Below, one piece after another: positions 25,856 to 34,306 of a DNA stretch of 64,000 bases. Location of the stretch: positions 1 through 64,000 of the forward strand of contig CABMIB010000066.1 in assembly GCA_902386135.1 (NCBI GenBank), in the 5' to 3' direction. The notes under the pieces were generated by a model, which saw only the letters and a list, made by a program, of their open reading frames with translations, was not told the DNA's origin and did not search any database. The translations under genes and the position numbers were made by a program. Source of the stretch: an uncultured archaeon. Lineage in GTDB: Archaea; Halobacteriota; Methanosarcinia; Methanosarcinales; Methanoperedenaceae. Numbering within the stretch: the first letter of the stretch is position 1; every line of letters starts with the position of its first letter.

Positions 25856-26629
25856 TTAAATGAACGCTTTGATTATGTCGTTCCTATCTATTATGCCTAC
25901 AAGCTTTCCATCATTGACTACTGAAATCCTCCCTATATCAAGTTTCAGGAATGTCTGGATCGCTTCTTTTAAAGTAGCCTGAGGAGATATGGTATATATT
26001 GGCGTGCTCATAATCTTTTCGACAGGCGGGGACATAGTAGATTTCGTCCCGTGTTCATCTTCTTTCTCGATTCTTGCATAGCCTGCATTGATTATATTGC
26101 GCCGTGTCACTATTCCTATCGGCCGCCCGCCTTTTACCACCGGATAGCCGGAAAAACCCGAATCTCTCATGTTCAGCCATGCTTTGGCTATGTTGTCCTG
26201 CGGAGAGCATGTTTTTACGTCCCTTGTCATTATCTCTTCCACCTTCTTTGGAGGGATTTTATCAAGGTTAAGGTTCCTGAAAATATCGACAGTGCTCAGG
26301 ATGCCTACAAGAGTCTTATCCTGGCTGGAGCGTATAACAGGAACGCGCCCGAGCCCGGCGTCGATTATCAATTTCGCGGCATGCATCATATCCATTTCCG
26401 GATATACATCCGGGGACTCAGATGCGAACCCCTCCACAGTAACGTTGGATTTTGTGGAATATATGTTTAAAATATCTTTTTCTGTCAATATACCGATCAA
26501 CCTGTTCTTATTATCCACTACAGGAAGGGTACGCTTATGCCGGTCCCTTATCACCTGGCGTGCATGGGTCATGAAATCAGTATCGTGCAGAAAAACAGGA
26601 TTTTTCGTCATTACCTCTTCCACTTTCAT
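25856..26629 (-). CDS. Four-CBS-domain protein
   Basis: 257 residues with four CBS motifs: VEEVMTKNPVFLHDTD, a degenerate second (GFASESPDVYPEMDMMHAAKLI), VEEIMTRDVKTCSPQDN and VEKIMSTPIYTISPQAT. Each is followed by a G-I-x-T/D strand such as GILTEKDIL. No catalytic domain. It is second in the operon, 37 bases after the CBS/zinc-ribbon gene and nine bases before the next. Confidence 0.85.
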   Translation of the reverse strand: MKVEEVMTKNPVFLHDTDFMTHARQVIRDRHKRTLPVVDNKNRLIGILTEKDILNIYSTKSNVTVEGFASESPDVYPEMDMMHAAKLIIDAGLGRVPVIRSSQDKTLVGILSTVDIFRNLNLDKIPPKKVEEIMTRDVKTCSPQDNIAKAWLNMRDSGFSGYPVVKGGRPIGIVTRRNIINAGYARIEKEDEHGTKSTMSPPVEKIMSTPIYTISPQATLKEAIQTFLKLDIGRISVVNDGKLVGIIDRNDIIKAFI

Positions 26630-26666
26630 AGCATTATACTCCTTTTATCATGTATATATGTTATAT

Positions 26667-27233
26667 CTATGGAGTCGTCTCCCTACAATCCTCGCAGAGA
26701 AGTTGTCCGTTCACAAGCACCAGTTCATCCTTAAAAATTCCGCATCTTTCGCAAACGCCCTGCCGAAGAGACCGCGACGAAGGGACTTCCGGTGAGACGA
26801 ACCTTTCACGATGCATGTTGATCAGGTCTTCGAAGATGATTCCCATCTCGGCTGATGCAGCAAGGAGATCTATATCTGTTATAATCCCAACAAGCCTTGC
26901 ATCTTCAACGACCGGTAATCGTCGTATCTTCATCTTGACCATCCTGTACATGGCATCCGTTACATTATCAGTAGTTGATACGGTTATCAATGGAGTGGTC
27001 ATCAGTTCCCTGATAGATATATCGGCGGGCTGAAGGTTCCTGGACACTATCTTCTTGACCATATCGCGCTCCGTGACGATCCCTACAGGACGTTCTTTGT
27101 CCGTTATGATAATACTGCCGACATCATGCCGCAGCATTTCTTTCGCTAAGGCCTGGACATCGCTTTTAATATCAACAGATGCGACATCCCGAGTCATTAT
27201 ATCTCTTACCGGCATCCTGGCTTCCATGTACAT
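26667..27233 (-). CDS. Two-CBS-domain protein with C-terminal zinc ribbon
   Basis: 188 residues. Two CBS motifs (about 5-60 and 70-125) begin VRDIMTRDVASVDIKSD and IRELMTTPLITVSTTDN. A C-terminal zinc ribbon follows at about 155-185 with CERC and CEDC knuckles separated by GIFKDELVLVNGQLL. The ribbon suggests contact with nucleic acid or a protein partner and makes this the likeliest output component of the set. First gene of the operon. Confidence 0.85.
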   Translation of the reverse strand: MYMEARMPVRDIMTRDVASVDIKSDVQALAKEMLRHDVGSIIITDKERPVGIVTERDMVKKIVSRNLQPADISIRELMTTPLITVSTTDNVTDAMYRMVKMKIRRLPVVEDARLVGIITDIDLLAASAEMGIIFEDLINMHRERFVSPEVPSSRSLRQGVCERCGIFKDELVLVNGQLLCEDCRETTP

Positions 27234-27266
27234 TCCTCCCTAATGCTAAAGTATGTGTTCTGAAGT

Positions 27267-27275
27267 TTTATATGT
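27267..27275 (-). promoter_or_regulatory. Putative TATA box of the CBS operon
   Basis: On the minus strand catataaaa lies 34-42 bases before the ATG at 27233, at the distance expected for a short 5' leader. It separates the CBS operon from the SDR gene on the same strand. No other strong TATA-like sequence is seen within the operon, whose gaps are 4 to 37 bases. Confidence 0.5.
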
Positions 27276-27286
27276 TGTGCTTTGCA

Positions 27287-27976
27287 TCAATAAAGTTCGA
27301 TAGACTGCCCCGAATTATACATCTCAGAATGCACACAGATATCCGCGACTTTTTGTGCAACCTCTTCAGGCTTAAGGTCTGCTTTTTCTTCGGGGAACAG
27401 TCTTTTGAACATCCCGGTATCGACACTCGCAGGACACAAAGCGACTATTTTAACAATCCTGCCGACCTCCCCTGCAGCGGCCTCGGTAAGCCCGATGACT
27501 GCAAACTTCGATGCGCAGTACACGCTTAAAGTAGGAATGCCTGCCTTCCCCGCGCCTGAAGAAATATTTATGATCAAACCACCGTGGCTTTCCATTTCAG
27601 GGATTACATGTTTCATATAAAAGAAAACGCCTTTAACATTTACGTCCATTATTTCCTCAAATTCTTCAGCCTTCGTTTCCCACAGGTATTTTCTCAGGCC
27701 GGCTCCCGCGTTATTTACCAGCACATCTACTTTTCCGAATTTTTTGATGGTGTTATTGACTACATTCTTTACGTCATCTTCTCTGGTAACATCCCCTTTG
27801 ATAAAAATCGCATTTCCACCCTCGTCGTTTATCTCATTACAGGTTTTTTCAAGATCCTCTTCGGTCCTGGCGGTCACAACGATATTTGCGCCTTCCCTGC
27901 CCAGCCTTTTCGCAATATATCTCCCGATACCTCTTCCACTCCCGGTAACGATAATGGTCTTGTTCTCAAGTTTCAT
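27287..27976 (-). CDS. Short-chain dehydrogenase/reductase (FabG-like)
   Basis: About 229 residues from the ATG at 27976; an upstream start at 28021 is less likely because the fold begins at KLENKTIIVTGSGRGIG. The NAD(P)-binding glycine motif is TGSGRGIG, then NNAGAG, catalytic serine in INISSGAGKAG, and YCASKFAVIG (YxxxK). Classical SDR length. The substrate is unknown; 3-oxoacyl-ACP reductase-like or sugar/polyol dehydrogenase are common labels. Same strand as the CBS operon but apparently with its own promoter. Confidence 0.85.
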   Translation of the reverse strand: MKLENKTIIVTGSGRGIGRYIAKRLGREGANIVVTARTEEDLEKTCNEINDEGGNAIFIKGDVTREDDVKNVVNNTIKKFGKVDVLVNNAGAGLRKYLWETKAEEFEEIMDVNVKGVFFYMKHVIPEMESHGGLIINISSGAGKAGIPTLSVYCASKFAVIGLTEAAAGEVGRIVKIVALCPASVDTGMFKRLFPEEKADLKPEEVAQKVADICVHSEMYNSGQSIELY

Positions 27977-28074
27977 ACAGTCACTCCCTGATCGCTTTAT
28001 TATGAGATGTCTCAAATACATGAAGCATCGTAATAACTCAAATTACTTTCTACTGCAGAGGAGCCAGAAACTTT

Positions 28075-29043
28075 TTGAAAGGCTATTTAGAAACATCAAA
28101 GGCACACAGAACCCGGGGTCATTTTAAAAACCCGCAAACCCGGCGCAGCGGATTTGGCGGATTCCTGAAATGGATATTTCACAGGGAAAGGGCTGCCTGG
28201 CCCGGGTGGATCGAATCAACTGCCAGCGCTGTACCAGCAGCCCGCGTGAGCGGTAACGAGATAAGGATAACTTTTGTCAATCACTCTACATTTCTCATCC
28301 AGGCGGATGGGATGAACATTCTTACAGATCCAATCTGGTCGGACTGGGCAGGACCTGTCCCATATGTGGGTAGTAAACGCGTCCGTTCTCCGGGGATACG
28401 ATTCGAGGATCTTCCGGTCATCGATGCTGTGCTGGTGAGCCATAACCACTATGACCACATGGATATACCCACACTGAAAGCCTTGGGGGAGAAATTTTCT
28501 CCGCTTTTTGTAACCGGGCTGGGAAACAAAAAATTACTGGAAAAAAAGGTATCAGGCAGGATTGAAGAACTTGACTGGTGGGAAAAAACATCTCTCCCCA
28601 ACGGCAGGAGTGCTTATTTTGTCCCTGCACAGCACTTTTCAGGCCGTGCCCCCTGGAATATAGATAAAAGCCTCTGGGGTGGGTTCGTGATCGAAAGCTC
28701 CCCCGGGCAGATATATTTTGCAGGGGACACGGGTTTTGGGGAATTCTTTGAGCAGATCCACGAGAGGTTTTCGGATATTAAGGTGGCGCTGCTACCGGTC
28801 GGAGCCTACGAGCCGCGCTGGTTCATGAGCGCAGTGCATCTGAACCCTGATGATGCCGTGCGGGCGTATCAAATTTTAAAACCCGGGCTAAGTGTTGGAA
28901 TTCACCTGGGGACATTTCATTTAAGCGATGAAGGCATCGATGCCCCTGCCCGGCAGCTTGAGGAAGCCATCAAAAGTCATGGCGTGAAGCCTGAGGATTT
29001 CATTATCCTTGATTTTGGAGAAACAGTGACCGTAGCGGATTAA
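28075..29043 (+). CDS. Metallo-beta-lactamase-fold hydrolase (NAPE-PLD / UlaG-like)
   Basis: 322 residues. The dinuclear zinc motif VSHNHYDHMD (HxHxDH) is at about 121-130. Further ligands are in PAQHFSGR, YFAGDTGFGE and GIHLGTFHLSDE near the C-terminus. The layout with WSDWAGP early on resembles the N-acyl-phosphatidylethanolamine phospholipase D-like branch. It appears to start with TTG at 28075; residues before about 45 are not typical of the fold, so a later start is possible. No signal peptide. Divergent from the SDR gene. Confidence 0.8.
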   Translation: MKGYLETSKAHRTRGHFKNPQTRRSGFGGFLKWIFHRERAAWPGWIESTASAVPAARVSGNEIRITFVNHSTFLIQADGMNILTDPIWSDWAGPVPYVGSKRVRSPGIRFEDLPVIDAVLVSHNHYDHMDIPTLKALGEKFSPLFVTGLGNKKLLEKKVSGRIEELDWWEKTSLPNGRSAYFVPAQHFSGRAPWNIDKSLWGGFVIESSPGQIYFAGDTGFGEFFEQIHERFSDIKVALLPVGAYEPRWFMSAVHLNPDDAVRAYQILKPGLSVGIHLGTFHLSDEGIDAPARQLEEAIKSHGVKPEDFIILDFGETVTVAD

Positions 29044-29123
29044 AAAGTTGTTTAACACCCAACGCATCAAGACAACCTCTTATATACAAAGAAAAAGAAG
29101 TATTACCGTTCTTGGTGATACTT

Positions 29124-29750
29124 ATGAAGACAATCGATGAATTAACCCAGAAAGCTGTTGAACTCCAGGCGGGTGGACTTTCCACAGGTCAGATCGCAGA
29201 TGAATTGAATATTTCACGCGAGACTGCAACATGGCTCCTTGTCCATGCCAAAAAGACAGATGTAACGCAGGCGCCCAAGGATATTTACGTTGACTGGAGC
29301 AACATCGGCAGGAGTTCGAACAGGCAGAGATTGATAGCAGGCGCATTGACAGATATGATCCTTGATTGTCTTGATGAGACCGATGAGCGTATCGATGTTG
29401 TCGTAGGCGTAGCTCTTTCCGGGATACCGCTTGCAAATCTTGTAGCGGACGAACTCGGATGCGAGTTCACCACTTACCATCCGAACAAGCAGCGCTGGGA
29501 ACCGAATTCAAAGGAAATCAAAGGCACCATCAGCCAGAATTTCGCGAAGGTAGATGGCAAGAACTGTGTGCTCATCGATGATGTTGTCACAACGGGCGCG
29601 ACACTTTCAGAAGCTGTGGAAGTGCTTGAGGGAGTGGAAGCCAAGCCTGTGGCTATCGCGGTACTTGTAGATAAAAAAGGAATAGACGACATAAAGGGAG
29701 TACCCCTTAATGCATTACTGCGAGTGACAAGAGTAGATAAGATAGAATAA
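29124..29750 (+). CDS. gfcR: GfcR-type regulator: HTH fused to phosphoribosyltransferase-like domain
   Basis: About 208 residues from the ATG at 29124 (preceded by 'ggtgat'). An N-terminal helix-turn-helix (QAGGLSTGQIADELNISRETATWLL) is joined to a PRTase domain with the PRPP-binding loop CVLIDDVVTTGATLSE (about 155-170). Often mislabelled as orotate phosphoribosyltransferase. In Haloferax the family regulates central carbon metabolism (GfcR). Here it is followed after three bases by a membrane protein gene. Its target in this organism is unknown. Confidence 0.85.
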   Translation: MKTIDELTQKAVELQAGGLSTGQIADELNISRETATWLLVHAKKTDVTQAPKDIYVDWSNIGRSSNRQRLIAGALTDMILDCLDETDERIDVVVGVALSGIPLANLVADELGCEFTTYHPNKQRWEPNSKEIKGTISQNFAKVDGKNCVLIDDVVTTGATLSEAVEVLEGVEAKPVAIAVLVDKKGIDDIKGVPLNALLRVTRVDKIE

Positions 29751-29753
29751 AAA

Positions 29754-30260
29754 ATGCCTGACTGGCCAATACATATAATAGTTCCTCTGCTTGCACTGTT
29801 GATCGTGGGCAGGAAAGAGGATAAGAAGTATATCCTGTTACTCCTGCCGCTTGCGATCGTACCTGATTTTGATTCGTTCGTGGACCAGCACAGGATGCTG
29901 CTGCACAACATATTTCTCCCGATGCTTTTTCTTTTTCTCGGCATGATAATAAAGCAAAAAAAAGCCATATTCGTTATTGCAGCGGTCTATCTCGCATCCC
30001 ATGTTTTTATGGATATGTTCGACGGGGGAGTCGTACTTTTCTATCCGTTTTATAACAAGATGGCTTTCGTGGATGCCAGCCTGAGTTTGAGCATATCAAA
30101 TAAATTAATATGGGTATTCGATTATGGTTTTAAGGGATACTCCAATGAGTGGATGATCGCTAACGGGTATATCTCTGACAGCATCGGGACGGCAGCCTTA
30201 ATATTTATACTCCTGGCAGGCGTATGCACTGTATATAGAAATAGGAGAAGACAGCTATGA
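29754..30260 (+). CDS. Membrane-bound metal-dependent hydrolase-like protein (YdjM/DUF457-like)
   Basis: 168 residues with about four transmembrane helices. Conserved acidic/histidine positions PDWPIHIIVPLLALL, VPDFDSFVDQHRMLLHN and ASHVFMDMFDGGVVLFYP fit the YdjM-like family, presumed to bind metal at the membrane face. Hydrolase activity has not been shown to my knowledge. Overlaps the cobyric acid synthase gene by four bases and follows gfcR after three, so the run gfcR to R15P isomerase looks like one transcript. Confidence 0.7.
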   Translation: MPDWPIHIIVPLLALLIVGRKEDKKYILLLLPLAIVPDFDSFVDQHRMLLHNIFLPMLFLFLGMIIKQKKAIFVIAAVYLASHVFMDMFDGGVVLFYPFYNKMAFVDASLSLSISNKLIWVFDYGFKGYSNEWMIANGYISDSIGTAALIFILLAGVCTVYRNRRRQL

Positions 30261-31705
30261 CTAAAAGTCTCATGGTCATCGGGACAAGCTCGCATGTGGG
30301 AAAAAGCATACTTGTGGCTGCCCTGTGCAGGAGTTTCTCAAAAAAATACAGGGTAGCACCCTTTAAAGCACAGAACATGAGCCTTAACTCATGGATCACA
30401 CGAAATGGGGAAGAGATAGGAATAGCGCAGGCGATCCAGGCAAAAGCAGCAGGGGTTGAACCCACGGCCGACATGAACCCTGTCCTGTTAAAGCCAAAAG
30501 GCTCCCATATTTCCCAGGTAATAATCCTGGGTAAACCTTTCGCAGATAAAAGGGCAGGCGATTACTATGATTCGATTGATGGCATGATGGCAGTAGTTAC
30601 AGGGGCGTACAACCGGCTTGCGTCTGCGCACGACATGATAATAATAGAAGGTGCAGGCGGCGCTGCTGAGATCAACCTGTACGACCGTGACATAGTGAAT
30701 ATCGGGATAGCGAGAACTGTTAAACCCCATATAATACTGGTCGGGGATATCGAGCGCGGCGGCGTGTTCGCAAGCATATACGGGACGCTGCAGTTGCTTC
30801 CTGAGGACATACGGTCTCTGGTCTTCGGAATAATAATAAACAAATTCCGCGGCGATATAAGGCTGCTTGAGCCCGGGATTTTGCAACTTGAAGAACTCAC
30901 AGGGCTTCCGGTGCTTGGTGTTATTCCGTACACGGATATAAAGCTCCCGTCCGAAGACTCGGTTTCCATAAAAGACAAGACCGGCAATAATCATCCTGTC
31001 AAAATAGCGATAATACGGCTGCCCCACATATCCAACTTTACTGATTTTGAGCCTCTTGAGAAGTACGCCGATATCAGGTACATCGAGCCGGGGGATTCCT
31101 TGGGCGAGCCTGATGCGGTTATATTGCCCGGAACTAAGAACACCATGGAAGACCTGAAGGAGTTGAGGTCAAAAGGACTGGACAAGCAAATCATAGCAGA
31201 ATCGAAAAAAGGTACGCCTGTTATAGGTATTTGCGGCGGCTACCAGATGCTCGGAAATGAGATTATTGATAGCGGATTTGAGGGAACTGGCGGCGCATGT
31301 TCGATAAAGGGCTTGGGTCTCCTGGATGTGACCACGCGTTTCCTGGATTATAAGAAGCAGACAAGACAGGTTGAAAAACCTGTGACTGGAGACGGCGCAA
31401 TTCTCGGACAGCTAAAAGGCGGAAAAGTCCGAGGATACGAGATACACATGGGTGAAACAGACGGCGGGGAGCCTGCTTTTGGCGACGACGGAAGTATGAG
31501 CAAGAACGGGCTTGTTATCGGGACGTATCTTCACGGGCTGTTCGAGAATGAGAATATAAGAACCTCATTCCTGGGTTATTTATATAAACAAAAAGGTATA
31601 ATATTTAAGAATAAAGACGATGGCGACAGCATAGAAGAACTTGCAAAATTTATTGAAGAGCATGTGAATATGGAATTAATATATCGAAGGATCGAGGGAG
31701 CATGA
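30257..31705 (+). CDS. cobQ: Cobyric acid synthase (adenosylcobyrinic acid a,c-diamide amidotransferase)
   Basis: 482 residues. The N-terminal dethiobiotin-synthetase-like ATPase domain has MVIGTSSHVGKSILVAALCR and KAQNMSLNSWIT. The C-terminal type I glutamine amidotransferase has the nucleophile cysteine in PVIGICGGYQMLG (about 335-347) and the triad histidine in GTYLHGLFEN. It amidates four side chains of adenosylcobyrinic acid in cobalamin synthesis, needed for the corrinoid proteins of methane metabolism. Length normal (Methanosarcina CbiP/CobQ is about 480). Overlaps the next gene by four bases. Confidence 0.93.
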   Translation: MTKSLMVIGTSSHVGKSILVAALCRSFSKKYRVAPFKAQNMSLNSWITRNGEEIGIAQAIQAKAAGVEPTADMNPVLLKPKGSHISQVIILGKPFADKRAGDYYDSIDGMMAVVTGAYNRLASAHDMIIIEGAGGAAEINLYDRDIVNIGIARTVKPHIILVGDIERGGVFASIYGTLQLLPEDIRSLVFGIIINKFRGDIRLLEPGILQLEELTGLPVLGVIPYTDIKLPSEDSVSIKDKTGNNHPVKIAIIRLPHISNFTDFEPLEKYADIRYIEPGDSLGEPDAVILPGTKNTMEDLKELRSKGLDKQIIAESKKGTPVIGICGGYQMLGNEIIDSGFEGTGGACSIKGLGLLDVTTRFLDYKKQTRQVEKPVTGDGAILGQLKGGKVRGYEIHMGETDGGEPAFGDDGSMSKNGLVIGTYLHGLFENENIRTSFLGYLYKQKGIIFKNKDDGDSIEELAKFIEEHVNMELIYRRIEGA

Positions 31706-32637
31706 AACAACTTAAAGAGACTGCAGAAAAAATAAAATCAATGGAGATACGCGGCGCGGGAAAAATAGCACGGGCAGCAGCAGCAGAACTCCGGGATTAT
31801 GCGGCGCGCCTTACGGCAAAAGACCTGGATGAGCTCAATAAAAAGATGAAATATGCCGCTGAACTGCTTGTGAGCACGCGCCCGACAGCCGTATCCCTGC
31901 CCAATGCGGTCAGGTGGGTGATGAGATACAAGGGCGAGAATGTGGATGAAGCAAAGGCGGATATTAAGAAACTTGCTGATGAATTTATCACGAATTCAGA
32001 GAATGCGGTAAGGAGGATAGGGGAAATTGGAGCGCGAAGGGTACGGGACGGGGACACGATCATGACCCACTGCAATTCATCCGCCGCCATCTCTATTATG
32101 GCGGAGGTGCATGCTCAGGGGAAGGATATTAACGTGATAGTCACGGAATCAAGACCAAGGTGGCAGGGGCTTCTGACCATAAAGCAGCTTGATAAACTGG
32201 GGATTAACACCACGTTGATAGTTGACTCGGCAGTTCGTTTTTTCATGAAAGACGTTGACCTTGTTATCATGGGAGCGGATGCCGTAACAGTGAACGGCTC
32301 GGTCATCAACAAGATAGGGACTTCCCAGCTTGCGCTGGCTGCGCATGAAGCAAGGACAAATGTCGTTATAGCGGCTGAGACCTATAAATTCAGCCCGAGA
32401 AGCATACTGGGGGAACTTGTGGAGATAGAGGAGCGGGCGAGCGATGAAGTGATCAGCAGGGAGAAGCTGGATGAGTTCTCAAACGTCCGCGTCAGGAATC
32501 CTGCTTTTGATGTTACGCCGCGTGAGTACATTGACCTTATATGCACCGAGGTCGGGGCTATTCCGCCTGAGATGGCTTACATTATAATCAAGGATTTCCT
32601 GGGATGGGAGATAGAGGAGATGAATTCTACTTCTTAG
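31702..32637 (+). CDS. Ribose-1,5-bisphosphate isomerase (eIF2B-related)
   Basis: 311 residues. The catalytic cysteine in THCNSSAA (C124) and aspartate in VIMGADAVTVNGS (D193) match the pair in Thermococcus R15P isomerase, which feeds form III RuBisCO in archaeal AMP salvage. The family also contains eIF2B alpha/beta/delta-like proteins and methylthioribose-1-phosphate isomerase; the N-terminal region and length fit R15P isomerase best. Coupled to cobQ by a 4-base overlap. Confidence 0.85.
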   Translation: MKQLKETAEKIKSMEIRGAGKIARAAAAELRDYAARLTAKDLDELNKKMKYAAELLVSTRPTAVSLPNAVRWVMRYKGENVDEAKADIKKLADEFITNSENAVRRIGEIGARRVRDGDTIMTHCNSSAAISIMAEVHAQGKDINVIVTESRPRWQGLLTIKQLDKLGINTTLIVDSAVRFFMKDVDLVIMGADAVTVNGSVINKIGTSQLALAAHEARTNVVIAAETYKFSPRSILGELVEIEERASDEVISREKLDEFSNVRVRNPAFDVTPREYIDLICTEVGAIPPEMAYIIIKDFLGWEIEEMNSTS

Positions 32638-32677
32638 AATCTATCCGAAAAAATCAATCAGTAGTATATTTTCGAAT

Positions 32678-32751
32678 AAACCACAGAGTTCACAGAGAAC
32701 ACAGAGACGCGTTTAAGAAATCTCTGTGTCCTCTGTGCTCTCTGTGGTTTT
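32678..32751. repeat. Dispersed long-hairpin repeat (copy 2)
   Basis: The left arm contains three spaced CACAGAG-type units ('ccacagagtt', 'cacagagaac', 'acagagacgc'). After a short AT-rich loop the right arm is the reverse complement ('tctctgtgtc', 'ctctgtgctc', 'tctgtggttt'). Outside it, ctatccgaaaa (32641-32651) and ttttggatag (32755-32764) form a further near-complementary pair. The rest of the 274-base gap (32638-32911) shows no gene. Confidence 0.8.
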
Positions 32752-32898
32752 AACTTTTGGATAGGATCTTATCCAAATGCATGACCTGTGGGCACTGCTT
32801 CAACGAAACATGCAGAACGTGTATAATTTCATCAAACCGAAATTTGAAGGTTCTGTCAAGTGTTTGTCTTACCGAAGATTTTATTACATATAGGTTAC

Positions 32899-32912
32899 TA
32901 TAGGTACCTATA
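32899..32912 (+). promoter_or_regulatory. Palindromic operator at the start of the RelBE-type pair
   Basis: tataggtacctata is a perfect 14-base palindrome whose last base is the first base of the antitoxin ATG. A related half, tataggtt, lies directly upstream. Position and symmetry fit autorepression by the antitoxin or the toxin-antitoxin complex. Confidence 0.5.
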
Positions 32913-33148
32913 TGACAGTTACCACTACGATCTGTATAGACCCAAAGGTAAAGGATAAACTTACCTCTCTAAAATCTCATCCTCGCGAATCGTATAGTTC
33001 CGTTATAGAAAGATTGACAAATCTGGCAATAGATGAAGAACCTCTCAGCGATGAGGCGATAAAGGGTATAGAAGAAGCCCTCGAAGATATAAAACACGGA
33101 CGCCTGCATTCCGAAGAAGAGATCATGGAAGAGTTTGACCTGAAATGA
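32912..33148 (+). CDS. Antitoxin-like protein (VapB/RelB type)
   Basis: 78 residues. The N-terminal part TVTTTICIDPKVKDKLTSLKSHPRESYSSVIERL has the strand-helix-helix look of ribbon-helix-helix antitoxins common in archaea. The C-terminal half is an acidic tail (EEALEDIKHGRLHSEEEIMEEFDLK) of the kind that blocks a RelE active site. ATGA overlap with the downstream toxin gene. A palindrome covers the start. Confidence 0.78.
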   Translation: MTVTTTICIDPKVKDKLTSLKSHPRESYSSVIERLTNLAIDEEPLSDEAIKGIEEALEDIKHGRLHSEEEIMEEFDLK

Positions 33149-33411
33149 GATATGTGGTCGAATATACTTCAAAAGCAAGAAAGGATCTCAAAAAATTACC
33201 TCTGGAGATCGCACAGAGCATAATTCGATCAATCAACAGCATTAAAGATGATCCTTATCCTCATGTAAAAAAGATCAAAGGGACGCAAAAGAATACTCTG
33301 TATACTCACCGTGTTGGTGAATATCGGGCTATCCTTTACATAGAAAATGAGCGTTTGCTGATCCTGGTGATAGAAGCAGGTCACAGGAAAAAGATCTACC
33401 GGAAACATTAA
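33145..33411 (+). CDS. RelE/ParE-family toxin
   Basis: 88 residues with the RelE pattern: VEYTSKARKDLKKLPLEIAQSIIRSINSIKDDPY, KKIKGTQKNTLYTHRVGEYRAILYIENERLLILVIEAGHRKKIYRK. The RVGEYRAIY-like strand and terminal GHRKKIY are typical of ribosome-dependent mRNA-cutting RelE relatives. Paired with the antitoxin gene immediately upstream. Length and residues look intact. Confidence 0.85.
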   Translation: MRYVVEYTSKARKDLKKLPLEIAQSIIRSINSIKDDPYPHVKKIKGTQKNTLYTHRVGEYRAILYIENERLLILVIEAGHRKKIYRKH

Positions 33412-33459
33412 GGAAGGATTATTTAGCAAAAGGACATATAATCAAATGAACCTAAAGAG

Positions 33460-33714
33460 ATGAATCAGATGGCAGATGCCCTTATAATAGATGAAAAAGC
33501 AAAGCAGATCTATGAAGCCCACAGGGAAGAATGGGAGAAACTATACAGCGGGAAGATAATTGCCATAGACGTCGAAGAGAATAACCTCGCATCGGTCGGA
33601 GAGCATATAGGCCAAGTCGATCTCGAAGCCAGGAAAAAGCGACCGGGTCACAGGCTCTTCATGCGCAGGGTGGGTAAGAATCCAGCTACTGTCAGGCTAA
33701 GGAAATATGACTGA
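33460..33714 (+). CDS. Small DUF5678-like protein
   Basis: 84 residues: an alpha-helical start (IDEKAKQIYEAHREEWEKLYSGKIIAIDVEENNLASVGEHI) then QVDLEARKKRPGHRLFMRRVGKNPATVRLRK. The WEKLYSGKIIAID segment and C-terminal basic strand match my memory of DUF5678, a family regularly encoded just before a retropepsin-like protein. Overlaps the next gene by eight bases. Function unknown; it may be the partner or substrate of the protease-like protein. Confidence 0.6.
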   Translation: MNQMADALIIDEKAKQIYEAHREEWEKLYSGKIIAIDVEENNLASVGEHIGQVDLEARKKRPGHRLFMRRVGKNPATVRLRKYD

Positions 33715-34078
33715 AAAAGTAATTTTCGATTACATTGACAGCGACCCGCTTGTTCCAGTCACTCTTATCAACCCTGCCTCCAATAAGAAGGTAAGGGCCT
33801 ATGCCTATCTGGATACGGGTTCGGATACGGTAGTTGTACCAAGGGAACTATGGCTCAAGCTGGAGCTGGAAATGCTCTACCGTTCCAGCGTGTGTGCTGT
33901 TGGAGGCATTGTCACTGCATGGTACACCAGAATAAACATAGAGTTCCTTAAAAATGAACACAGGGAGATTATCGCTTTTTATCAGGACGAGGGAGATGTT
34001 CTGGTCGGACGGAATGTAATAGATGAATATTCAATTACATTTGATGGTAGAAACTCAAGGTTAACCATAAATCCATGA
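33707..34078 (+). CDS. Retropepsin-like aspartic protease (clan AA)
   Basis: 123 residues. The active-site motif AYLDTGSDTVVVPREL (D-T-G-S at about 33-36) and the downstream VLVGRNVIDEYSITFDGRNSRLTI match single-lobe, dimeric retropepsin-like proteins of clan AA. There is no signal peptide or membrane helix. Coupled to the DUF5678-like gene by overlap. Prokaryotic members are widespread, mostly uncharacterised. The gap 34079-34297 after it has no gene; gtctgca (34236-34242) and tgcagac (34266-34272) in it can pair. Confidence 0.75.
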   Translation: MTEKVIFDYIDSDPLVPVTLINPASNKKVRAYAYLDTGSDTVVVPRELWLKLELEMLYRSSVCAVGGIVTAWYTRINIEFLKNEHREIIAFYQDEGDVLVGRNVIDEYSITFDGRNSRLTINP

Positions 34079-34297
34079 GATTTATTATTCATGATTCAAG
34101 GAATTTGCTGATGTTTTTTGAAGTAAAATTCAACGCCGATACAGGCGCTGCACATTTATCACTTTTAAAATATTAAATCTCCGGCGCCGATATGTTCCAG
34201 TAGCAGTAATATTCCGGTTAGAGCGAAACTCCTCAGTCTGCATCAATGGGATGGGTTTTTTCTCTTGCAGACCTGAAGGCGTACCCGGTCGGGGCGC

Positions 34298-34306
34298 CAA
34301 GCTGGA
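34298..34306 (+). repeat. Left copy of a 9-bp target-site duplication
   Basis: caagctgga directly precedes the left terminal inverted repeat and recurs at 35112-35120 directly after the right one. Nine exact bases at both ends are the sign of a transposition event. Because of one shared base the duplication could also be counted as 10. Confidence 0.85.

Noticed and set aside
24930-25859. Plus-strand open frame of 309 codons opposite a CBS gene
   Set aside because: A shadow of the third CBS gene; its translation is Ser/Pro/Ile-rich with no recognisable domain.
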